A stretch of DNA of 14,750 nt, taken from an uncultured Bacteroidia bacterium (GTDB taxonomy: Bacteria; Bacteroidota; Bacteroidia; Bacteroidales; UBA932). The position numbers were made by a program, and so were the translations under genes. The stretch is taken from positions 1-14,750 of the forward strand of contig CACXHG010000114.1 in NCBI GenBank assembly GCA_902767355.1. The letters are read 5' to 3'. Position 1 is the stretch's first letter, and every line of letters starts with the position of its first letter. Shown in pieces: positions 1 to 6,380 of the stretch. A model generated the notes under the pieces. The model was not told the DNA's origin and did not search any database. It saw only the letters and a program-made list of their open reading frames with translations.

Positions 1-10
1 GCAAGGCTCG

Positions 11-169
11 CGGCAGCAATGCCTTCTGAGGAGCTCCGCTCGCTAACGCTCGCTTCGTCCCTCCCACCACATCCTTCGTCATCCGCTGTTCGCGGATAAC
101 TCGTCTGCGGCGGGTCCCTCCCGCGCATGACGTAAGCGGGTGGCGACATCCTCCGAAGGCATTCTGCCG
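11..169. repeat. Structured intergenic repeat-like element with inverted ends
   Basis: Imperfect inverted repeats bound this stretch: 11-32 pairs with 149-169, with one mismatch and one extra base. Inside are a perfect 6-bp stem hairpin (81-86 with 92-97, loop 87-91), two copies of GTCCCTCCC (57-65 and 114-122), and a short tandem of GCTCGCT near 37-54. No convincing protein frame was seen; the open frame on the minus strand has no recognisable domain. A palindromic GC-rich block between genes is what dispersed REP-like repeats look like, but copy number cannot be judged from one window. Confidence 0.45.
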
Positions 170-212
170 ACTTCGCCCAATTTGCCCGCTTCAACATCGT
201 GAGGTAACGGCA

Positions 213-246
213 TAAAACAACAGTAGCCACCGGAGGGTGGCTGCTG
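213..246 (-). terminator. Rho-independent terminator after the nuclease gene
   Basis: An 11-bp stem (221-231 with 236-246, one G-T pair) closes a 4-nt loop. Read on the minus strand it is followed at once by a T-rich run (TTGTTTTA, complement of 213-220). It lies 18 nt past the stop codon of the endonuclease frame and so ends the minus-strand lipoprotein/nuclease unit. Confidence 0.8.
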
Positions 247-264
247 GGATAATATTGACAAAAA

Positions 265-1440
265 TTAATATGTCCAGAGTTCGGTTGATTTCGTCTCGGC
301 CGCTTCTTCAAACTCATCCGGGACATTGGCAAAGAAGTTAAACCCTGCCCTGCCTTCCAAAGACCGGATAGTTGTCTTATAGTTAGGCAGTTGAGATGGA
401 GAATTATTGCTTTTCTCTTCGTTGATGAAGACGTAGGCACAGCCTGTAGCTCCCGTCATTTCTCCAGAGGAGTTGAAACTACATTTCATCAAGCACTTGT
501 AGAAATGACTCGGCACTTGAATTCCAGCTTCGTAAACTGCGGTCCCCTCGTATAATACACCAGTCACAACATACAGTGTGTCACTATTGGAAGGGGTTGC
601 TGCAACAACTTTCTGTTCCAACTGAGACCACAGTCCGCCATTGAAACTGGAGTTCTGAGGCGCTTGGTTGGAAAGATAGAATGTCTGTGCATTCTGGGCA
701 GATGAAGTCTGACGATAGTTAGATGCCACCAGGTGACCTTTGTCATACCCACCTGTTGTCACCCCGCCGTTCTGCCAAGTGCCACTAAGGCCGGTGAACG
801 CAGGATCCTCGGTCCAATCGCCATAACGGCCATAATCATTATCCGGCCACATACCGGTATTCATAGCAAAGGCTGTCCACAGAGGCGACTTTTTCTCTTT
901 ATCCATCAACACGGTGTAGTTCCTATAGTACTTGTTGTTGTACTGATACGTGTGGGTAGCTACAGCGCGATTGGAATTCGTGGTCATATAACGATACCAC
1001 TTATAGCCCCTACTGCTAGCCTCATTACCAGAAACCAAAGTACCGGAGATGTCCACATACGGAACCTCATAGTTTGCGAGATAGCCAAGGCTATTCACAG
1101 GCGTTCCTGCAGAAGTTGTAAAGCTACCCACAGAACTGCTGATTGGAACATACAACGTCCCATTCCAAACCTGCATAACGGCCTGATAATAATACTTCCT
1201 CCCAGAAGCAAGACCAGTCAAATTGACCGAATAACTTCCGCTGGACGAAGATATTACATCATTGTAATACACATACTCTGTCAAAGAACTCTCCGTTTCA
1301 CCATAACGGAACCCTATCTCTCGAGGGCTATGCGAAACATCTACCCCTCCGAACGAGGCCGTCAGGGTCACCCCTGACGCATCCTCGTTAGAAGAAGAGA
1401 TATTCGTGTACCGACCGGAGTCTCCCTCCCCGGATGGGAG
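265..1440 (-). CDS. fn3-like domain plus DNA/RNA non-specific endonuclease (NUC1 family); 3' part of a frame cut by TGA
   Basis: The protein is a secreted-type nuclease of the beta-beta-alpha-metal family (Serratia nuclease/EndoG). From the GTG at 1371 it is 368 aa. Residues about 1-88 resemble the fn3-like module common in Bacteroidota surface proteins (GFRYG, then LTGLASGRKYYYQA). The nuclease domain spans about 95-345. It has D210-K-G-H213 for the DRGH motif, N235-x2-P-Q, N244, W248 and E252, matching Serratia His89, Asn110, Asn119 and Glu127 in order and spacing, so the active site looks intact. There is no signal peptide of its own. The frame is open from 1440, immediately after the stop of the upstream lipoprotein, and the fn3 module appears to begin before the GTG (ISSSNEDASGVTLTASF). 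I infer that this was the C-terminal part of one 1,301-residue lipoprotein. Restart at the GTG would give a cytosolic nuclease, which seems unlikely. Confidence 0.85.
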   Translation of the reverse strand, partial: LPSGEGDSGRYTNISSSNEDASGVTLTASFGGVDVSHSPREIGFRYGETESSLTEYVYYNDVISSSSGSYSVNLTGLASGRKYYYQAVMQVWNGTLYVPISSSVGSFTTSAGTPVNSLGYLANYEVPYVDISGTLVSGNEASSRGYKWYRYMTTNSNRAVATHTYQYNNKYYRNYTVLMDKEKKSPLWTAFAMNTGMWPDNDYGRYGDWTEDPAFTGLSGTWQNGGVTTGGYDKGHLVASNYRQTSSAQNAQTFYLSNQAPQNSSFNGGLWSQLEQKVVAATPSNSDTLYVVTGVLYEGTAVYEAGIQVPSHFYKCLMKCSFNSSGEMTGATGCAYVFINEEKSNNSPSQLPNYKTTIRSLEGRAGFNFFANVPDEFEEAAETKSTELWTY

Positions 1441-4173
1441 TCAATAAGTAATCGTTACAGAGCTAAAGCATAATTGGCCTGCTTTAGTTTCTCCATCAGA
1501 ACCATAGTTTGCTTTATCTCCGACAGTGAAAGTTACGCTAGATGATGAGCCTGACCAACTTACAGTATCGTCTCCAGTGGTTTGAGTAGCTACCGTACCT
1601 ACATTAGCTGTAATTGGAGCCAAACGTTTTTTGCCCTGAGTGGAAAGATTAAACACTATATTCGTGATAGTCTTCGAGCCGCCATTAACTACGACTGTTC
1701 CTTTTGCATACAACCTAAGGTCATTGCCATTAGTATTATAAGTGGGCTCTGTACTTCCAGAATTCTTAGCGAATGTAAGTGTAAACCCATTTGATGATAG
1801 GACTCCATCTGTGAGGGCTGCTGCATCAATCGTAATCTCGCCATGATCTGTACTCCCATTGGTTTTAGTGGTTCCTGAAGCGCTTTCTTTTGCTTCCGAG
1901 GTGGTATAATTAGTGCCATCGCCAATTGCTTTTACCCAAATAGAATAACTTGTGCCTGGATCAAGTCCGGATAGTGTATAGGTCCGTTCGTTTTGAGTGG
2001 CACCAAAGCTAATACCATCAGTGCTGACCTGATAGCCATCAGCTCCAGAGACGGCATTCCAGCTAAAGGTTAACGAATTCTCATATACACCGCTATTGTC
2101 ACAAGAGATGGAACCCATAACAAGAGGTGTCGCCTCAGAAGCAGGTTCTCCAGGATTAATTGTAATCGATTTCAAATAAACAGATTTCGTTATATCATTA
2201 ATCGAGAATACAATATCTCCACCAGCCATAAGGTCACCAGAGAATTCTACATCATAATTATTGTCGTTAGAAAGTGTGACTTGACTACCTATTGCCTTTC
2301 CACCAACAGTTGCAGAAATAGTATTACTTGCAGCGTTGGATGACATCACAAGTTTAATTGACTCAATCCCCTCTTCGTATCCGGATACAGTAATTGTGAA
2401 CAAACCTTTTGCTGCACCGAATTGAACGCCTCTGCTATTACTCGAATCAAAGCCCAACTTTGAAAGTGTCGACTTAAAGCCTAAGATTAAACCATTATAT
2501 GCTCCGTTATATGAAGCATTTGCTTGTGCGAAATCAGTATTGCTAAAAGTATAGCTCCAAGTTTCACCCTTCGTAACATGAGAATTATCAGCTTTCTGAG
2601 TCACATTGATCTTGGCGGTTACAGTACCATAATCATTCGTAGCTGTTGCGACCATTACGGCTTTCCGAATATCGCTGGTATTAGCTTCTGCCATATAAGT
2701 CACCTTTCCGTCGGCATAATCAGCAACAAGCCAATCTATTGCAGTGGTTTCATCTTCATCAAAAACACTCACAGAGACTGAAGTGGCATTGATGGCAGTA
2801 AGGGTGACTTCATGCTCTTCCTCGTCCGCAGCTTCAAGAATGATAGATTCTTCACCCCAAGTGAGCACTGGTACTTTTATCTTCACAAGAGAAAGCTTGC
2901 AATTCTGGTTAGTATTGGAATAAAAAGCAAATCCACTATTCGAATTGTTTCTGGACAAATAGCGAGTAGTTTCTCCAGAAATTTGAGTCACATAATAAGT
3001 GCCATCTGCGTTTTTAGTAATAGCACAAGACTTCGCGGACGTACCGACATTTGCGTCATTGCTGGAGGATGCAGTCAAATACTTGCCAGAGAGATCTGTA
3101 ATAGTGTAACCATCACCACTCTTAGCTATATTCCAAACGATAGTCCTATTGTCAGTTGCTGTCGTCCCCTCTGCAAATTCAATCTCGTCCAAGCGGTTGA
3201 GATTATCGCTGTGCGTGTTTGCCATTGCATAGAGCTTGCTGACGCCACTATCCTCATATTCGGCAAGAATCACATACGTCCCTGAGAGTTCCTCTGATGC
3301 TTCAAACTGCGCATTGGCAAGATTGATGTTTACAGGCAAGAAATCATTGTTCTCCAGGTCAAATGCAGTGTCGTTGGACGTGATTGTGTAAGTCCCCTTG
3401 GTGGTCTGAATCTCAAAAGTAACATTGGCATAACTCTGCTTCGCGAGGCAAACATAAATTTGGCCTTCGAATTTTTGTTTGTCAGCAGGCTTGGTATTAC
3501 CGAGTTCAAGTGGATTAGTTAATGTCACTGTGATCGGGTTGGAAGACTCAGCGGAAGTGTATGCTATGTTATCGCCAGTAATGTTGGTTGTTTGCCGTCC
3601 GATGAAACCGGTATTATCCGAAGAAGGCGTAACGGTCACGGACAGAACGTTTTCTTCTCCTGCCAATTCTGTGTTATAAATATTCAGAGCCAATGCACCA
3701 GCAACAGGATAAAGAGAAATAAAAGCCTTGTTGTCTTTAACAGTGCCTTTGGCCACCATAGGGAAGTTATAACCGTTCAGTTCACCGGGTTTTGTCTGTT
3801 TCTGTGAATTTGAGATATACACGCTCACTTTTGAAGGGCCATTACTATTCCCGTTAAAATACGGATAGTGAGCATAAATCTTGGTTGTAGCTGCAGGAAC
3901 TTGAACGGTCAAATCTCCGCCGGCAGTATATTGAGCTTCAAGATTTGTGTTGTCAACATCGTTGAATATGCTAATCTTATCATTAGCACTCCATACGAGA
4001 TTCTCGTGATTAGCGTCCAGAGTGGTTTTTGTTGCTATGCCGGTTTGGATGGTGATGGTCTTCATGCCAGAACCAGCGGCTATACTCTCTTTGGTCTCGA
4101 CACCTTTTGTGCAGGACACAAGCGCAGTGGCTGCTACAGCTACGAGCGCTATGATCGATAAATTCTTTTTCAT
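1441..4173 (-). CDS. Modular surface lipoprotein: fimbrillin-like N-terminus, BACON-like and fn3 domains
   Basis: Predicted lipoprotein of 910 aa. The start at 4173 is chosen over the in-frame ATG at 4206 because it gives a clean signal: MKKN, a hydrophobic stretch, then lipobox L18-V-S-C21. Approximate order of regions: 30-290 fimbrillin-like (TKTTL and LVWSANDKISIFN are typical of Bacteroidales fimbrillin-like proteins); 297-432 a beta-rich region ending in a cysteine-containing segment; 434-527 BACON/Ig-like; 536-675 another beta domain; 680-770 fn3; 778-910 a C-terminal beta domain ending SSVTITY. It is probably exported and membrane-anchored; no catalytic motif is visible. Its TGA stop (1441-1443) is followed without a frame change by the fn3-endonuclease segment, so this may be the front of a broken nuclease lipoprotein. 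A 56-aa ORF ends 10 nt upstream and is probably cotranscribed. Confidence 0.85.
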   Translation of the reverse strand: MKKNLSIIALVAVAATALVSCTKGVETKESIAAGSGMKTITIQTGIATKTTLDANHENLVWSANDKISIFNDVDNTNLEAQYTAGGDLTVQVPAATTKIYAHYPYFNGNSNGPSKVSVYISNSQKQTKPGELNGYNFPMVAKGTVKDNKAFISLYPVAGALALNIYNTELAGEENVLSVTVTPSSDNTGFIGRQTTNITGDNIAYTSAESSNPITVTLTNPLELGNTKPADKQKFEGQIYVCLAKQSYANVTFEIQTTKGTYTITSNDTAFDLENNDFLPVNINLANAQFEASEELSGTYVILAEYEDSGVSKLYAMANTHSDNLNRLDEIEFAEGTTATDNRTIVWNIAKSGDGYTITDLSGKYLTASSSNDANVGTSAKSCAITKNADGTYYVTQISGETTRYLSRNNSNSGFAFYSNTNQNCKLSLVKIKVPVLTWGEESIILEAADEEEHEVTLTAINATSVSVSVFDEDETTAIDWLVADYADGKVTYMAEANTSDIRKAVMVATATNDYGTVTAKINVTQKADNSHVTKGETWSYTFSNTDFAQANASYNGAYNGLILGFKSTLSKLGFDSSNSRGVQFGAAKGLFTITVSGYEEGIESIKLVMSSNAASNTISATVGGKAIGSQVTLSNDNNYDVEFSGDLMAGGDIVFSINDITKSVYLKSITINPGEPASEATPLVMGSISCDNSGVYENSLTFSWNAVSGADGYQVSTDGISFGATQNERTYTLSGLDPGTSYSIWVKAIGDGTNYTTSEAKESASGTTKTNGSTDHGEITIDAAALTDGVLSSNGFTLTFAKNSGSTEPTYNTNGNDLRLYAKGTVVVNGGSKTITNIVFNLSTQGKKRLAPITANVGTVATQTTGDDTVSWSGSSSSVTFTVGDKANYGSDGETKAGQLCFSSVTITY

Positions 4174-4183
4174 GGCAAAATGA

Positions 4184-4354
4184 TTATTCAAGACCATAAT
4201 TTTCATCTCCAGTCGTATCTCCCCAAGTGGTTCCTTTTCTTATGGAATTATCCCATTTTCCATCCGGGCTCCCCCCCTGCAGCACGCTGCCGAGGAGTTT
4301 TAATTCAAAGATCTCACTTACAGGCTGAGAATACACCTCTTTTTTCATTTGCAT
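4184..4354 (-). CDS. Short conserved ORF (56 aa) preceding the lipoprotein gene
   Basis: ATG at 4354 (or in-frame ATG at 4348, 54 aa) to TAA at 4184, ending 10 nt before the lipoprotein start at 4173. The product is soluble-looking, with no signal peptide. Its core reads Y8-S-Q-P11-V-S-E14-I-F16-E-L18, then V24-L25-Q-G-G-S29-P30-D-G32, and the tail is polar and rich in Gly, Thr and Asp. The same residues with the same spacing occur in the 53-aa ORF at 6214-6375, which also sits just before a lipoprotein gene; that agreement is the main evidence that it is real. Codons 27-28 form a run of seven G, which could be slip-prone. I recognise the style as a short Bacteroidota protein of unknown role but cannot name the family. 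A leader/RiPP-like role is conceivable because of the Gly-Gly, but unsupported. Confidence 0.75.
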   Translation of the reverse strand: MQMKKEVYSQPVSEIFELKLLGSVLQGGSPDGKWDNSIRKGTTWGDTTGDENYGLE

Positions 4355-4413
4355 TGTTTTTATGATTTTAGAATTATTAATTGTTGTTTACGCATTTTGG
4401 GTCGTCGAACTTT

Positions 4414-4421
4414 CAAAGTTA
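4414..4421 (-). promoter_or_regulatory. -7-like box TAACTTTG for the minus-strand small ORF/lipoprotein unit
   Basis: The minus strand reads TAACTTTG, a full match to the Bacteroidota -7 consensus TAnnTTTG, 60 nt upstream of the 56-aa ORF start. A good -33 TTTG is not present at 19-21 nt (the site reads TTCC), so the call rests on the -7 box and position. Confidence 0.45.
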
Positions 4422-4629
4422 TTGATAAGTTTTTAAAAATGGAATAGACATTATTATCTTTTTTACACACTTTTTTTCACAAGCGAACCACAGCCCGCTC
4501 CAGTTAGCCTTTTGCGAAAAAACTATTTCTGTTTCCGGCGCTCGCGGCCTGAACTTTTGAGAATTTGACTCGTTTAGAAGGCAAGCTTAGGCCTATCTTC
4601 GCTGTCTAAAACGACAACCATATACAGGC

Positions 4630-4854
4630 ATGAGCGACGAGATAATTACGATTCAGAATCTGATATATGAGATTCGCGGGCAGAAAGTGATGCTGGACTT
4701 TGATCTGGCAAAGTTGTACCACGTTGAAACAAAAGTGTTGAACCAAGCAGTAAAACGGAATATTAAACGATTCCCGTCCGATTTTATGTTTCAACTAACT
4801 GTTGACGAAGCCAAACTGATGAGGTCACAATTTGTGACCACATCACGTAGACCT
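4630..4854 (+). pseudogene. ORF6N-domain protein, truncated and fused in frame to the Rpn gene leader
   Basis: The first ~75 codons give a recognisable ORF6N domain start (ITIQNLIYEIRGQKVMLDFD, then LAKLYHVET, RNIKRFPSDFMFQLT, LRSQFVT-like). ORF6N is a DNA-binding-type domain found in phage and mobile-element proteins. The expected continuation (a YLPYAFTEQGV-type motif) is missing. After about 4854 the frame stays open by chance through a promoter and leader into the Rpn gene, giving an apparent 461-aa protein. Residues about 76-151 of that fusion match nothing I recognise and contain promoter and hairpin DNA, so the fusion is probably not a designed protein. It could still be translated as a chimera, since no stop intervenes. 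Its own promoter is unclear: TTTG occurs at 4564 and TATCTTCG at 4594, but their spacing of 26 nt is too long. Confidence 0.7.
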
Positions 4855-4868
4855 CTGTCGTGCCGCCC

Positions 4869-4899
4869 TTTGACTTTTGCCTTCGATTCATTATCTTTG
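4869..4899 (+). promoter_or_regulatory. Consensus Bacteroidota promoter for the Rpn gene
   Basis: TTTG at 4869-4872, a 19-nt spacer, then TATCTTTG at 4892-4899: an exact match to the -33/-7 consensus and spacing. It lies inside the apparent ORF6N-Rpn fusion frame and predicts a transcript start near 4905, which leaves a leader of roughly 175 nt before the ATG at 5083. Confidence 0.75.
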
Positions 4900-5026
4900 C
4901 ACTACGCGAATTTGGAGCCGCTGACGGCGGACGGCGACCGAGTACAGACCCAGTTACGGGGGGCCCGCCCATCCATTTTACCGAAACCGCCCGAGACTCC
5001 TGATTCAGGCACTAATAGTAACGCTT

Positions 5027-5052
5027 CCGGTGCAGCCTTTCGCTGCATCCGG
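5027..5052 (+). other. Hairpin in the Rpn gene leader
   Basis: CCGG-TGCAGC (5027-5036) pairs with GCTGCA-TCCGG (5042-5052) around a 5-nt loop with one bulged base. It lies 31 nt before the Rpn start codon in the predicted untranslated leader. No T-run follows at once, so it is not a classical terminator. It may affect translation or be a leftover of an element end. Confidence 0.45.
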
Positions 5053-5082
5053 GTTTGTTTAATCCTTTTACACTATGTTACT

Positions 5083-6015
5083 ATGGTGCAACAAATCTAC
5101 AAAGAGGGGCAGCGGTACATAATACCGACCTCCGACTGGGGCTTCAAGAGACTCTTCGGCTCCGAAATCAACAAGGGCTTGCTGATAGGCCTGCTTAACA
5201 GAATCATCGACGACCGGGTAATCGAGGACCTGGAGTATCTGGACCGGGATGTCTTCGTGCCCGTGGGCAGCGTGCGGCGCATGAGCTTCGACGTGTATTG
5301 CCGCTGCGCCGACGGCTCGCGCGTGATAGTCGAGGTGCAGAACTATGCCAAGACGTCGTTCGTCGAGCGCGCGCTGGTATATACCTCCGCCTCTATCCTC
5401 GAGAATTACACTTATTCCAAAGGCCGCGATTATCACGTGGAAAAGACTTACTTGATTGCCATCACGGGCGAGGCCGTCTTCCCCAAGGTGGACCATGCTC
5501 CGGTGAAGCTGGCAATGTGCGACATGGACGCCCCGAACACGACGGTACTCAACGACAAGATATTGCATATCTTCATCGAACTTCCTAAATTTGCTGACAG
5601 CCTCGAAGATTTGGGGAAGGACGCATCTTTTTTGAACAAGTTTGCAGTGGCGATGAAAACAATGTCATCCTTTGGAGAACGTCCCAAAGAGATGGACGAC
5701 GCCATGCTGGTGCAGATGTTCGACGCCGCAGATCTTCTTGGCTACAAGGCAAAGGACAAACATAATTACAAGAAATCTGTCATGAACGAGTTTGAATATG
5801 AGGAGACTCTGAAAGAGTACCGTCAGGAAGGGCTCGAAGAAGGACGTGAAGAGGGGCGTGCCGAGGGACGTGAAGAAGGACGCAAGTTGGGGCTCGAAGA
5901 AGGGCGCATCGAGGAGCGGCGGCGGAGCGCAGCCAAATACAAGAGCCTGGGCGTCTCTGTAGATATTATCGCTCAGGTAACCGGGCTTTCCCCCGAGGAA
6001 ATCCAGGCATTATAA
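5083..6015 (+). CDS. Rpn family / PD-(D/E)XK nuclease family putative transposase
   Basis: The 310-aa protein from the ATG at 5083 is a full-length member by the usual ~300-aa size. Members are annotated as recombination-promoting nucleases or PD-(D/E)XK family transposases. Visible marks are the N-terminal segment DWGFKRLFGSE (residues 18-28), a PD-(D/E)XK-like core D70 ... E84-V-Q86 in the run around SFDVYC and VIVEVQN, and a C-terminal charged tail (about 247-285) of repeated EGREEGR units. It ends with RRRSAAKYKSLGV and IIAQVTGLSPEEIQAL, the typical terminal helix. The start is chosen because a consensus promoter lies at 4869-4899, family similarity begins here, and upstream in-frame sequence belongs to a truncated ORF6N gene. 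A strong terminator follows 27 nt after the stop. A degraded relative lies at 8002-8126 in the opposite direction. Confidence 0.88.
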   Translation: MVQQIYKEGQRYIIPTSDWGFKRLFGSEINKGLLIGLLNRIIDDRVIEDLEYLDRDVFVPVGSVRRMSFDVYCRCADGSRVIVEVQNYAKTSFVERALVYTSASILENYTYSKGRDYHVEKTYLIAITGEAVFPKVDHAPVKLAMCDMDAPNTTVLNDKILHIFIELPKFADSLEDLGKDASFLNKFAVAMKTMSSFGERPKEMDDAMLVQMFDAADLLGYKAKDKHNYKKSVMNEFEYEETLKEYRQEGLEEGREEGRAEGREEGRKLGLEEGRIEERRRSAAKYKSLGVSVDIIAQVTGLSPEEIQAL

Positions 6016-6042
6016 TCATTATCCCCAAAATTCCAAAAACCT

Positions 6043-6070
6043 AAGGATGGCCCCGCGGCCATCCTTTTTT
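6043..6070 (+). terminator. Rho-independent terminator after the Rpn gene
   Basis: The perfect 8-bp GC-rich stem GGATGGCC (6045-6052) / GGCCATCC (6057-6064) closes a 4-nt loop and is followed by six T (6065-6070). AA before and TT after extend the stem. It ends the Rpn transcript. Confidence 0.9.
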
Positions 6071-6138
6071 GCATTATCGCTTCACACGCAGGCCCGCTCC
6101 CAGTGAAATGTTTCGAAACGTTTTTTGCGGTTTCGGCC

Positions 6139-6169
6139 TTGAAATCAATGGATTTTGCATCTAACTTTA
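6139..6169 (+). promoter_or_regulatory. Promoter for the 53-aa ORF/lipoprotein operon
   Basis: TTG at 6139-6141, 20 nt, then TAACTTTA at 6162-6169 (one base from TAnnTTTG). It predicts a start near 6176, about 38 nt before the ATG at 6214. A 10-bp perfect palindrome GTTTCGAAAC lies just upstream (6110-6119) and could be an operator, but nothing else supports that. Confidence 0.6.
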
Positions 6170-6213
6170 CGTGGCAGATGCTTATTGACTAACTACATAT
6201 AATTGTTCAAATC

Positions 6214-6375
6214 ATGTTTACTAAACATCCCTACGAAGCCCCTCAGGCCGAACAGTTCCAACTGGCCATGGGGCGTCCTATCCTCGAAGGCAGTCCAACC
6301 GGATCCGGAACCGGCACTGGTGCCAAAGTGACGTTTGAAAACGAATCCTCATTCGACGATTTCTTTAACGAGTAA
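6214..6375 (+). CDS. Short conserved ORF (53 aa) preceding the lipoprotein gene
   Basis: ATG at 6214 to TAA at 6373-6375; the next gene starts 5 nt later. The core is Y7-E-A-P10-Q-A-E13-Q-F15-Q-L17, then I23-L24-E-G-S27-P28-T-G30, followed by a Gly/Thr stretch and an acidic, Phe-rich end (DDFFNE). Every anchor residue matches the 56-aa ORF at 4184-4354 with identical spacing up to the Leu, while the rest differs, so selection on this pattern is likely. There is no signal peptide or membrane segment. A promoter lies at 6139-6169, so the ORF leads a two-gene operon with the lipoprotein. Function unknown: possible roles are an accessory, chaperone or regulatory peptide for the lipoprotein, or a peptide precursor. 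I cannot assign a named family. Confidence 0.8.
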   Translation: MFTKHPYEAPQAEQFQLAMGRPILEGSPTGSGTGTGAKVTFENESSFDDFFNE

Positions 6376-6380
6376 CAGCC

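Noticed and set aside
4174..4206. 11-residue extension of the large lipoprotein from ATG 4206
   Set aside because: It would place extra residues before a clean lipoprotein signal and overlap the 56-aa ORF.
4184..4375. The two short ORFs as GG-leader bacteriocin or RiPP precursors
   Set aside because: Only one has Gly-Gly at the position, and no processing peptidase, modifying enzyme or exporter is present in the window; kept only as an alternative.
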